Shown here piece after piece: positions 24,001 to 35,100 of a stretch of 64,000 nt of DNA. The DNA comes from Calycina herbarum. Its lineage: Eukaryota > Ascomycota > Leotiomycetes > Helotiales > Pezizellaceae. The translations under genes and the position numbers were made by a program. Numbering within the stretch: the first letter of the stretch is position 1; each line of letters opens with the position of its first letter. The DNA is taken from assembly GCA_001414485.1 (NCBI GenBank), contig LLEY01000077.1:186001-250000 (forward strand). Reading direction: 5' to 3'. The notes below the pieces were generated by a model, which had not been told where the DNA came from, searched no databases, and saw only the letters and a list, made by a program, of their open reading frames with translations.

Positions 24001-26234
24001 GCCCAGAGGACTCCATCATATACCAGCAGTTTGGACGCAAAGAGAGTAAAGCACTTCATGTTTCTGGTTTTACCAACAGCACTTGGGATGACTGTCTTGC
24101 GCGTCTTTCTTTAGATCAAGGGGTCGTTGCGTCTGCGATTCATGCTGCCGGAAGCCGCATTGCTGTTCTGACTAACATCAGGAAGTCAAGCCAGATCTTC
24201 ATTTACAACTCTGCCACTTTCGAGGAGCAAAGCCGAATCGTCCACCCAGAACGAGTTTTCAGGATCCAGGTGAACAAAATGGGAGACAACCTTGTCAGTT
24301 ATGGCTATACTACCACAAAGGTCTGGGACATTGCAACTGGCGAATGCATCAAGACTGTCAAAAACCCACCTAAGCGACCGAGACCTCAGACATTATTATT
24401 TGTCGAAAATGATAATACAATACTCTTCGGGAGCGGAAATCGGTGCATTCGCTCGTTCTCACTCAAAGATGATGCCACTGAGTGGGATACAAGGGCTAAA
24501 ATCGACGAGGAAAGCATGGAAGATACTATGGTAAACTTCCCGACATGCTCTTCCCTTAGTCCAGACGGAAGCATGATTGCGTTTGGTTACCGAAGACATC
24601 CAGTAACTGTATGGGAATGGGAGCCGCCGATGATTGTTGGTCATTGCGGTAGAACGCTTGACGAAAGTGACATGACAACCCAAGAAAACACTTGGGGCGA
24701 AGTTATCAAACTCACATGGCACCCCTTCAACGGAGAAGTCTTGGGTCTGTATCTGGAAGGATTGCTGTTCAAATGGGATCCATACGAAGAAGAAGCAAAT
24801 GCTTCAGTCCACACTGGTGCGAATAATTTGACTGTCAGCCGAGATGGCTCGCTTGTCTCCACTGGTGATGCAGTTGGGACGATTAAGATATTCGCAACTG
24901 CAGACTTTTCACTGCTTTATCAGTTAACATCTCAAGAATCCGTCCTCCATCTTTCGTTCAGCACAGATTCCAGAAGGCTTTACGATGTACGTGGTGCATA
25001 TGGAAATGTTTGGGAACCCAGCACCTTAATCAGCCTAGCCGACAGCTCCGAGTATCCCGACCACAACAGCGATGCTTTTAGCGAGACTGAAAGTCTCACC
25101 AGACAGTCGGTCCATACCGAACATCACTTTGCGAAAGTTGATAAGGTGATAGCCCTTGCTGGGCAATCAGTTGGGCCATTGTACTGCCATGGTACCGAAG
25201 ATGGCATTGCTATGCTCTGCGAGGTTGGCACTGGCCCTGTTTGTGAATTGGAGAGGGTCGCAAGCTATATGTCCATCGAACAAGTAGCATGGAGTGAAGA
25301 CGGAAGAAGTGTTGCAATTTCAGATCTGAGTGGTAAACTTTCCATCAAGCGTATAACCAAAACAGGCCACGACCGAGATAAATGGCAAGTCAGTCACGAG
25401 TTTGACCTTGTGCTTCCCCCTCAACAAGGTCATATCAGCCAATTAATATTTCACCCTTCCGGAAGTCATCTCTTTGCATCAACATCTACGACACTGTACT
25501 CGGTAAATCTGGATACGCATAATCTAGTGGAATCGAGTCTCTCATCCAGGATTTCCAAGGTGAAATGGATATGTCATCCGACTCTTCCCGACTACTTATT
25601 GGGCTTTGGATGCAGCAAAGTATATGTTTTCCAATGGGCTGACCTTCAAGAATCCCAAGGTTACACTTACTTTCCACCTCGACTCAAGAGAAAAGTCACT
25701 TTCTCTTCTGCTCATGCCCTACATCGTCACGGTAATTTCGGAGAGATACTAGGTAGACTTATCTCCAACGTGGACTCGCCAAATATCCTTCTCGAGATCT
25801 CAAGTCTCAACTCTTCGGGTCGATCCGAGACGCAATACCTAGTTTTTACAGTCGCAGATATCCAGCTTAACTCGGGCGACGATTCGAACGATCTTCCATA
25901 CACACTTTTACCACCAGAACTCACATCACGTATACGTGAACCACTTGCGTTTCTCTCGCGCAGAAGGTTGGTGTTTCTTGACATAGACCGGTGGATATGC
26001 ACCTGGCGTTTTCCATCCTCCTCTGTATCAACACGACCGCAAGGAGGAAGAAATCCGGGGAGGAGCTCAGAAGTTGGAAATTCTGGCATCGAGCAGTTTA
26101 TTTTCTGCCCGGGGATTGGGCGACCGCTAATGAAGCTAAACTTTGCACGATTATGCCTGATGGGACTCTGCTTTGTCCAAGAAATGGGGACGTGGCAACT
26201 GTTCAATCTGCAAAATTTCGAAAATAGAATTTGA
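21020..26234 (+). CDS. NLR-like STAND protein: esterase-NACHT-WD40
   Basis: Model: 21020-21022, 21091-21663, 21714-21764, 21822-22106, 22165-22328, 22397-26234 (1637 residues). N-terminal alpha/beta hydrolase of the SesB/LipA type: VDIVFVHGLGG, then RPIIFMVHSMGGLIVKE (nucleophile Ser201), SSIIFLSTPHRGT, and VLGYPGEISKPLDADHHGVC (likely acid and His). Then DYNFFRDRW...GTCNWI, P-loop HGNAASGKS (about residue 420) and Walker B YWVVDGIDEAD (about 521), a NACHT core with a helical winged segment, and from about residue 930 degenerate WD40-like blades (VWDIATGECI, KIFATADF). Such fungal proteins act in non-self recognition and cell death. Odd: no in-frame upstream ATG, so the start is inferred as a one-codon exon before a 68-nt intron. 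At 22329 the obvious acceptor (CAACAG, 22380) creates an immediate stop; GAGAAG (22396) keeps frame. Confidence 0.78.
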
Positions 26235-26465
26235 TTTGGAGTTAGGTATCATAGATAGGCGTTTAATTAGCGGCATTGTTTAAATACAAACTGGACACTA
26301 CTTTGCTAGAGCTAGAGGGACTTAGTCACTTGGAACGAAAAGAGTTCAAAGATGGGGCTCATTGGTCGAGGTCGCATGGGTTGCTGTGTTATATCTTGAA
26401 GCTGGTTGGTGGCCCAACTCAACCCATGCAGCTCAAGATTTCTCGACTTTTGCTAAATAGCCCAA

Positions 26466-26738
26466 GTGATTCACTATTTAGCCCTGCACTAACGTATTTA
26501 GGCAGTCTACCCGCAACATTACCCTAACAACATAACTTTCTAAACACAATCATATCCATCTAACCCTTACTCGAGCCCTAACCCTAACTAATCCTAACAG
26601 CTAACCACTAACCCTAACCCAGAATCTGAGTTGCTAATCCGCGTTGTTGTGAAGCAGAAAATTGTCGGTGAAAAGCACTTGCGCACAAGCCGGATTCCTT
26701 CCTAATTAGGTTTAGCCAGGGCCAAATAGTGAACTAAA
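26466..26738. repeat. Inverted-repeat-bounded segment
   Basis: The left end TTCACTATTTAGCCCTGC (near 26469) and the right end AGCCAGGGCCAAATAGTGAA (near 26714) are imperfect inverted copies. They enclose the telomere-like tract. It may be a small TIR element; no target duplication seen. Confidence 0.45.
26558..26622. repeat. Interstitial telomere-like repeats
   Basis: Several CCCTAA units, perfect or nearly so (CCCTAACCCTAACTAATCCTAA, shortened here to its repeat logic; also ACTAACCCTAACCC), lie within 65 bases. This is the complement of the TTAGGG telomere repeat of filamentous fungi. The units are interrupted and degenerate, so this is a relic and not a chromosome end. Confidence 0.7.
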
Positions 26739-26812
26739 AAGTTGGGACAATGGGCTAGGTAGGCAGATACGAACCTGACTGCCGCGTTTATTGTCTACCG
26801 CGAGAGTGTGTG
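26735..26812. repeat. AT-rich repeat family A, partial copy
   Basis: It contains GGGCTAGGTAGGCAGATACG and GACTGCCGCGTTTATTGTCT followed by ACCGCGAG, matching in reverse the CTCGCGGT...GACA...GGCAGTAAATA end of the copy at 28169-28402. Confidence 0.55.
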
Positions 26813-27457
26813 ATTCTTAGGTGTAAACCTCACTCGAGATAAGCCACTATCTTCTTAACATGTTATTTTACTCATTTAGAGTTTAAATTCATGCTACATA
26901 TTCTTTTCCTGAACTTTAATAAGCTCTTTAAGACTATTTTATCCCAAAATGGAGGTTCCTCGTTCTGAATACTAAACGAAAACTTAAAAAGCCAAAGGGA
27001 ATCTAATTTTCCGTCTTTTCGCCTCCTACATTTCGTAAATTTACTCCTTGTTATTACTATGGGGCTTTGCCACACCCTTAAAAGCCGTTCCCGAAGTTTC
27101 CGGCAGATTTCTTTCGTACAAGATTAAGGAAAAGAGGCACAGCAAACCCGTGGGGGACCATTTGAGATTCTTGTCTGTAGGCATCTTTACAGGCTCCCTT
27201 TTGCGGGGTAACAGAAATTGTATGTTATTAAGGCATACTTCTGAGGCGCATTATGATATATCCTGGGGCCGGATCACCTTCCGGTTAAATCGTGCATATA
27301 CGACTTGTTCCATTTACAAAAGGACATTGACTCCATTTAAAATCGAGGGGGCACTGAATATTTCAGAACTTCCGATCTCTGAGACAGGATAACGACTATT
27401 TCAGTTGCACTTTCATTCTCTACATTTAGTTTTTGCATCCCACAATCACTACAAAAA

Positions 27458-29445
27458 ATGAGTGTCTCAAATCACTACCCCATCCCCGTCTGCACCTCCT
27501 CATCTTTCCACTTCCCCGCAATCTCCGGCACTTTCCCCCTCTCAATTGAAGCTTCAACCGTATCCAACTACTCCATCTCCGGTTGGTACACAAATAATGG
27601 ATTCATCACTCTCAACAACCTTGGATTTTGCAATGTAAGCCTCACATACACGCATACAGGGACAAACGACCACACCAGCGTTCAAGTGTGGCTCCCTTCC
27701 TCTAACTCCTGGAACAATCGCATGCAAGCAGCTGGTGGAGGTGGTGTAGGAGCCGGACTATTTGATCAATCTTATGCCATCATGGCGGGAGCTCTCAATG
27801 ATGGGTACGCTACCATCGGAACAAATGCAGGGGTTACGAGGAATATGTATGAATGGGCCCTTGATGCTTCTGGGAGTGTAGACTTGGGTCTCCTTGAGAA
27901 TTTGGGAATTCGTTCTCTTGGCGAGCTGGCAGAAGTGGGGAAAAGTATTGTGAGTGAGTATTATGGGAGAAAACCGAAATATAGTTATTGGAATGGGTGT
28001 TCGCAGGGAGGAAGACAGGGGTATGAACTTGCTCAGAAGTTTCCGGATGCTTTCGATGGGATTGCAGCTGCTGCTCCTGGTATCAATGTAAGTTCTTTCG
28101 GTTCATTGTTTATTGTTTCGGATAGAGAATCAGATTTTGTAGTTGGGATTATCTACTCCAAAGACTCCGGGCTCGCGATGGACATTGAAAGTGGCAGTAA
28201 ATATATCAGGTACGTACCTGCCTACCCAGCCCTCGTTGTTCCAACCGTCTAGGGTAATTCAGTTAAATTATCCGACTCACTTGGAACATTTTAGGAATCA
28301 TTAACCTAGGTGGTTTGGAACAATCAAGTTCGAAAATAGTACTTGAAAGTTCGAACAACGGGTAACTTATTTACTGCTGCTTTTGATGTCCACCGCGAGC
28401 CCAGGGATCGGTTGCAAGCCCAGTTTTCCTCTTGAATGGAATTAAATCTCAGCTATCTAAGAACTGACACATCTTTAGTGGAACAAAGCCATAATGTCGG
28501 GCCTCTGGCCTCCAGTATTCATGAACCTGAACGGCTACCCCTACAATTGTGAAGTCTCAGCAATCACCTCAGCAGCAATAACAACTTGCGACCCCCTCGA
28601 TGGCGTAACCGATGGAATAATCACAGATCCTTCAATCTGCGAATTCAACCCCAGATCCCAAATCGGAAAAGTGATAGATTGTCTCGCAGATTCTGGACGC
28701 GAAAAAGTGAAGATCACCCCTTCAGCAGCGGCCCTAGTGCAAGCGATGTGGGATGGAGCAAAACATCCAGACAATTCAAGCATGTGGTATGGATACACAC
28801 AAGAAACAGAGACGGGTGGTCCATATGGCACCACTACGACTGATTGTACCAATGGAACCTGTGTTCCGGCAGGCTATAATGCTGCGTTTGACTGGACGAA
28901 GCTATTTATTTTACAAGATCCGAATGCTGATTTAAGTAATGTCACTTGGGAGCAATGGGATGAGTGGTGGTATGAGGGACAGGAGAAATACTCGAAGTTT
29001 ATCGAGACTAATTCTACAGATCTCAGTGCTTTTAAGAAAAGCGGTGGGAAGTTGTTAACTTTTCATGGAGGGGTTTGTCGTTCTTCTCCCCCTTTTCATC
29101 CACAAGCTAACATATTTTTAGGCTGATCAACTCGTCACTCCCAAAACTTCAGAAGCTTACTACGATGCAGTAGCAACTGCAGATGCTGAAATTCAGGAGT
29201 ACTATCGTCTGTTCCTCGCACCTGGTATTCAACATTGCAATAGCGGGCCTGGTGCGTATCCATATAGCACCTTTCAATCATTGGTCAAATGGGTAGAGGA
29301 GGGTATTGTTCCGGACACTCTGGGTGCCAGAAGTATGCCCATTGGGAACGAAACTGTGTTTGAGAGGACTCTTTGCGCGTATCCTAAGAAACAGTTTTAC
29401 AGAGGGGGTGACGTGGATTCTGCGGATAGCTTTGGGTGTAGATAG
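27458..29445 (+). CDS. Tannase / feruloyl esterase family hydrolase
   Basis: Three exons: 27458-28087, 28479-29072, 29122-29445; 515 residues. The enzyme family hydrolyses esters of gallic or hydroxycinnamic acids in plant material. Visible: GCSQGGRQGYELAQKFPDAF (nucleophile Ser in C-S), HGGADQL (Asp) and PGIQHCNSGPG (His-Cys), which together form the CS-D-HC arrangement known for fungal tannases; many paired Cys and Asn-X-Thr sites agree with a secreted-type fold. No signal peptide is seen: the frame starts MSVSNHYPIPVC, directly at the catalytic domain. So an upstream signal exon is missed or lost, or the enzyme stays inside the cell. Intron 1 is 391 nt and carries a repeat; intron 2 is a normal 49 nt. 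Splice sites: AAT|GTAAGT, TTTAG|TGG, GGG|GTTTGT, TTTTAG|GCT, all phase 0. Substrate cannot be told. Confidence 0.85.
28169..28402. mobile_element. Repeat family A, full copy with TIRs inside an intron
   Basis: Best preserved copy, 234 bp. The left TIR starts GGGCTCGCGATGGACATTGA (28169) and continues AAGTGGCAGTAAATA. The right TIR ends at 28402 and reads in reverse GGGCTCGCGGTGGACATCAA then AAGCAGCAGTAAATA, about 31 of 36 bases matching. It lies wholly inside intron 1 of the tannase gene (28088-28478). No coding capacity; target duplication not clear. Confidence 0.8.
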
Positions 29446-30739
29446 ACGATTTGAAGAACTCGACTGAATGGTTCAGTTTAGAAGTTGGTATTGAAATAAT
29501 AAAAGACCATTTTCTCTGGCTGTGGAAGTTACCTTGTTGTACTTGTACTCAGAATAGGGAACACATCCAACCTCGCTTGAAGAGGGGAGTGACGAACTTA
29601 TATAATAAGAAACCGCAGTTCTGATATTGTTATATTGCATAACAATAGTATACAACCAACATAGCAATTCCCATATCTAGCCAGTCGCTGCTCGTAAATA
29701 AGTATTTTTAAACAGTTGAGGTTATTACACCAGCCTTGAGACTCTTGATAAATTATCATTCTCTCATAGAGCGTGACAAAAGAAAATTTTAGACTTAATT
29801 TCCGTTGTGTATATGTACGCTCCGAACTTCATTTTTCTCAAGCTTCTCTGGAATTAACTTAGACTTGGCATAGAATAACAAATGAATAGTGTTGATAGGT
29901 ACGGTGATATCTGTTATATCAAGCCACTTAAGGAGATATCAGTATGCCCGTCGGGCATACCGAGGAAGAGTTTTTCGGTAAATAGATGCGGCAATTGCTA
30001 TTGCAAAGTTGTATATAAATGTGCCTTCTGCTCTTGTAGAGCATGGTATGGAATTCAAGTCTTTTACTCTTGCCCTCTGAAGTGCAGTATTTCAACAAAT
30101 AGTAAGTTTAAATATTCATACAGCAACGCGGGAATTCCTTCTTTATGAAACATATTTCCATCAAGTCAAGGAACTAGATTTGTGTCTTAACGATCTTGTT
30201 TTAAGGATCCAACCTTTCCATCCTTTTTAAACAGACGAGGACTTGTCGAATAGACCAGAATAATCAAGACACCCCCAACAACAAATCCTCAGCTCACTTT
30301 ACATAATTCAAAGGAAAATTTTACTCTATTCGCTCATTAACTGTACAGTTTCATTGCAGTGTACCGCGTACAAACATCACAAGACCCCCGCCAAGCCGTT
30401 TTAAGCCTATTCTCACCATCTACCAATTCACCCCGTCGATTCGGATAAATTTTCCTCGCAAGTAGAAAACTTGATTCTGCCAAATGTCGATGCCAAATAT
30501 ATGTATCGGTGAATGTATATGTGTTGTCATCTCAAAAAGGTAAAAAGCTAGGCGACTAATTCATCGCATGATCATGCTCCCACAACGCTTTTTAAACGAA
30601 GCCAACTCCATCGCCACTCCACAAGAGGAATCAAGGAACATAACATAAAACAAACATTCCGCGACAATAATCCTACACTCCAGTCCCTTTTCGTACACAC
30701 AACCCACCCACCATAATCGTCAAAGTGTACGCACCAACC
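29446..30739. other. Gene-free intergenic region
   Basis: Carries the 3' end of the tannase gene and the promoter of the secreted-protein gene. A short palindrome with 9-bp arms (GTATGCCCG T CGGGCATAC) sits at 29942-29960. No gene supported. Confidence 0.5.
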
Positions 30740-31360
30740 ATGCATTCCCTAACCCTCCTTACCAGCTTCCTCGGTCTCCTGCCCTTCACCCCCTCAACCC
30801 CAACCCCAACCACCCTCCATCCCCGCATCGCTCACTCCAAACTCAACGTAACCTGCTGCTACGAAACAGACCTAGCCTGGAAAGAAGCAGAGATATCCAC
30901 AATCCGCCTCCTCATCTCTCAAATCACAGCCCAAAACATCACCACCGCCTCCGTCGTCGCGCCGCACTCATGTACCTGGCTCGCGTGTGGTGGAGCTTAC
31001 AAATTCGAGAACGAAATCATTTTGTGTAATGATAACGATTATGAGATTTCGACGGATACGAAGGACATGGCAAGTTACGCAAATGCGGTTGTTGACAAGT
31101 GTAAGCATGATGATCCGTGGCCTGGATCACATGTTGCTTGGTAGGTAATGGGGACACTGTCCTCCCAGTCCTTTTCTCTTGAATCACTCCTAGATCACTC
31201 CTAAATCATTCCTAAACCCCGGCATTTATCCTGTGCCGTATCCCGAGACATCTTTTGATGGGCAATACTGACTCCCCCATCTTCTAGTGGGAAGGCTTTT
31301 GATACTCAGGGATGGTGGGTTGGTATCAGGGGAAACATTACTGAGTGTTTTCCTGGTTGA
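30740..31360 (+). CDS. Small secreted protein with eight cysteines
   Basis: Two exons, 30740-31140 and 31288-31360, give 157 residues. The start is ATG 30740 (ACCATGC). Residues 1 to about 18 (MHSLTLLTSFLGLLPFTPS) form a signal peptide. The mature part carries Cys at VTCCYE, HSCTW, LACGG, ILCND, DKCKH, and after splicing VACGK and TECFPG: eight in all, consistent with four disulfides. Three N-glycosylation sequons (NVT, NIT, NIT) are present. Without splicing the frame stops two codons after HVA and would leave only six Cys; the 147-nt intron (donor GTAGGT, acceptor TTCTAG, branch CTGAC near 31268) adds CGKAFDTQGWWVGIRGNITECFPG split over two phases. I recognise no named family; a secreted effector- or elicitor-like role is possible but unproven. 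Confidence 0.72.
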
Positions 31361-31630
31361 GAGGGAGTGATTTTGTGGATTGTACTGCATGGTTTGGATT
31401 TGGGGTATTGGAGTTTTTAGGAAAGGAAAAGTGATGGGAATTCTGGGGATTATTTGATCGTGCTGCCATTCGGGAACAACAAGGACATGACAATGTGGCT
31501 CTGGGTTTACTATTTAATGGCTATCTCGACAAAAGGTTTGTTTTGGTGGAATGTTGATTGCTAAATGTAGCTCCCCAAAAGAATGAAGGTGCCTAAAAGA
31601 GCCAACCCTTGATTCAGAAAATTGTCACCT

Positions 31631-32182
31631 GGTATATTTTATCTGAAAATTCTAGTATTGGTTAATAATATAAGATTTTTACCAATATCTCAGACTTCGT
31701 AAATAAACGTCTTTATTCACTAATAATAATTTACTCTTACGCAGCCGATCCCTTTCCAGCTAATTCAACCCCTTTCTCTACCCCCTTTTCTCTCATCTCA
31801 AGGCCCTTCCTCTTAGTCTCTTTAACTCTCTTTAATCTCCTTATATCTTACTCTACATCTTAAGCAAATTGACTATCTAAATCATATTAAAGAGAAAAGG
31901 CCTCCCTATTGTTTCACTCCTACTAGTCCTAGATAAGCCCTTTTTTTAGTTCTTCTTCTCTTGGGTGCTTTAGGACCCATTTTGGATTTATATGCAGAGG
32001 TGCATATCAAGGATAAATACATACTAGAATCATGGTTAGGACCCTTATACAATAGAAGCAGGAATAGCCTCCCCTAATAATTATTGGTGGATAGATTTAT
32101 TTTTCTGCAAAGTCCGAGGGCGAGGGAGTGGTGAAATCGTCACATTATTGACCAATAACAGACTTTTCAGATAAAATACACC
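31631..32182. mobile_element. TIR element, about 550 bp, non-coding
   Basis: The left end GGTATATTTTATCTGAAAAT (31631) continuing TCTAGTATTGGTTAATAATA is matched in inverted orientation by the right end at about 32143-32182, whose reverse complement starts GGTGTATTTTATCTGAAAAG and continues TCTGTTATTGGTCAATAATG. That is about 36 of 42 bases. The interior is pyrimidine-rich and lacks a reading frame. No convincing target duplication, so the superfamily is unknown. Confidence 0.75.
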
Positions 32183-35100
32183 ACTACTAGTGTGGTCTTT
32201 GTGAGTTCGCCATGACGTACTCGGAAGCTTTCTAAAAGCCTACTCAGAAGATAACCAACAGCACATTCTACTTACGGGTTTACGGGGGCGAAAAATATCG
32301 CAAGCAAGCTATAGATTTCCTCGTAAGCCATCAAATTTACAAGTAACTCAACCTCTGAGTAATTCAATTAACAGACAACTCAAAAAAGAGTACCTTACAA
32401 CCCCCTCACGAATATTTTCACACCATACTCATGAAGAAACCTACAAGACTCAATCATCCTTCCCCCACCTTCCTTCCTATCATCATCAATTCAACCATAC
32501 AAAACCAGATAAGAGAAAAACCTACATTGCGCGAACAAGTCTAAAAAGATTGTCCCCATAAATCCAGGTCGAACAAGAACCCGAGAATGAAATTATACCA
32601 CAAATATTAGGAAAAATAAACAAGGTGAATATCCCAAGGCCATCCAGCAGAATGGGAATAGATTTTATAAAGCTCTCTCTCTCCCTTTCCTCGCAAATTC
32701 ACACAACAAAAACCACCACATTCTCCCCAAATCATCGAGTAATAACCTACATCTCCCCCTCTGAGAGACTCGTACTTCTAAACTAAAAAATAAAAAAAAG
32801 TAAAGCACAGTCCCTCAATTAGGAAGAAGAAAAAAAAGAGAAAAAACGGGAAAAATAGACGTCGAGAAAATGAAAAAAACCGATAAACAGCGAAAAGCCG
32901 AAAACAAACATAATCAAAACACAATCAAACCACAGTCAACACTTCCGAGGAGAGAAACCACCAAAATATACGTCAAGGAAATATCCAATATCACCAAGCC
33001 CTCCCCACCCATCCATTCTTTGCTTCATTCTTCTCAATTTTTTCTTCTTTCTTCCAATAGCGTGGCACAGAAATAGAAATAGCAGCATCACCAACCCATC
33101 AAATATCCATCACCTACCCATCAAAGGGAGTCAAGTCAACAAGGGGGTGGCGTCTAAAACCATTACCACACAATACCACACAATATCATACCATATCATG
33201 CCATAACGCCTAACCTCCAAGCCATAACCTCCAAGCCCCAAGCCCCAAGCCCCAAAAAGCTAAATGCGCCACTCATAGCTCAGATTCAGAATCAGAATCA
33301 GAATAAGAAGAAAAAAGAAGAAGAGGAAAAGCGATAAAAAGGAAAAAAATCTCATAGTCTCAAAAAAAATCGCGTGGGAAATCTAAAACCCCTGACTGAA
33401 CCAAGCCAAACCACGCGAAAAAAGGGGCCCGAGAACAGAAAAACACTTTCGAGCATTCGAGAATTTCTCCGAGATGGGTTGGAATAAATAAGCAACTTCA
33501 AAGTATCCCAACCTTTGAGGTTCATACTTCGGATCGTGCTATGCTATGGCATGGTCGGAACAACAGGAACGGAATTACGTTATGTACTGCCGCTTTTATT
33601 ATTTCACCTCCTACGAGGGGGAGAACATGAAAGCACCCTTCATAAGTGAAATAAAACCAGCCCCCTCCTTCTCCCCCTCCCCAACCCAATCACCACGTGT
33701 ATCCGGACAATTCTCACTCCCTCAAACCTCCCTTTTCCAAATTATTGCAAGGGCATGGCAAACCCAGAGATGAGAAGTGATCAAAAAAGTTTAAAAACCA
33801 CCTATATCAAGGGAGGGAAGGGGGGGAGGGGGGAGCGAAATACCGTGTTTGAGATGACTTGCATATCTTGAGTTGTCCGCTCCGTAGGGTAGGTAACATT
33901 GGGCCTCCTCCGGCTTTCAGGTACCGAAAAAAAACCAACAAAATCAGTGGGGTTTTCTGTTCCAGAGCCATGGGCTTGCATAACATGAGAAGGGATGCGA
34001 ACTTGTTTGCATGGCATCAAACAAAAACACATTGCGTACGTTCGTAAACGACAATGAAGTTCGTTTCGACAGGGTCATAGAGTTCGCCCATGAACTCTTA
34101 AATTTTGCTGGGAAAGATATGTGATAGGTGAAGAGAGGGACCGGATGATGCCGAAATTGTACGAGGCCAAGGGGTGGGAGGACGGTATGCAAGTTGCCGA
34201 AGAGGGTTCGTTGGTATTTGAAAAGCGGCATTGCGGTAAGATAAGAAATGTACCGCTTTTCCGCTCAAGAACTTACTCGTTGTCAAAATGACAGTCAGGA
34301 CATGTTGTTGATAGTCAAGAAATGTAGTCAAAATGCATGGCGTCTTTCGGCCGGACCAAAATGGCACTGTGGCGCTCCAAAGAATGTCATTCACCATCAA
34401 CGGTGGAAGGAAAGCAAGTGTCACCAACTGCCCGTTTTTTTTCTGGGAGAGATCCCGATGATCGGACCTGTTGTGCTCAACTGATCTCCGCAATAATTTA
34501 CAAGACTCGAATTCGATGAGAATGGAACCCTGCAGTTGAGGTAGCACGATGATGTTGCGGGAGTCGAGAAGTCATCTTCATGTTGATTTTTGGTTTTCAC
34601 CATTCAGATAATGGCGCATGCCAGGTTGAGAAGAGGCGCTGGAGGCTCAATCAATAACACCGGTCAAGCAGTGGCGATCCGAAGCCTAGGTCTAGGCCTA
34701 GCCTAGCCCCCAGAACAGGAAACGCTTTCGTCGTCGGAAAAAGTTAGGTGATCCTGGTTTTCTTTGACCGGAAATTTTGGTCGAAACCTCGGAATGTTAA
34801 AAAGGTAAGCTGGTCCTCCTCTGCTAGGATACTGTGGAACGAAAGTGACCGAACCACAGGGAGATGGAAAGGAAGTAACAGAGGTCAGAAACACTTTTTG
34901 AATTCGATGCGATAAACCTGGTTTGTCCCTGCATTATGATCTCCCTGATCTGCAGCTTGGTTCATGTCGCAGCCTTAGGCCGCTATGGCCACTCTTCTGT
35001 CTCCAACTTTGACCGACCACGAATCCATGCATTGAATTTCAGCTGACAGGAATCAGGAGGCGAACGAAATCCGGCGGGGAATCAGACACATCTCAGCCAC

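Larger units (their letters stand above)
26235..27457. other. Intergenic region with telomere-like and inverted repeats
   Basis: No coding region is supported. It contains an inverted repeat pair, a telomere-like tract and a partial copy of repeat family A, all listed separately. The part 27040-27457 is the promoter side of the tannase gene. Confidence 0.55.

Noticed and set aside
25727..26206. 159-codon minus-strand frame
   Set aside because: Lies antisense to the WD40 part of the NLR gene, with no motif.
29942..29960. Short palindrome with 9-bp arms
   Set aside because: Too short and isolated to assign a function such as terminator or operator in a eukaryote.
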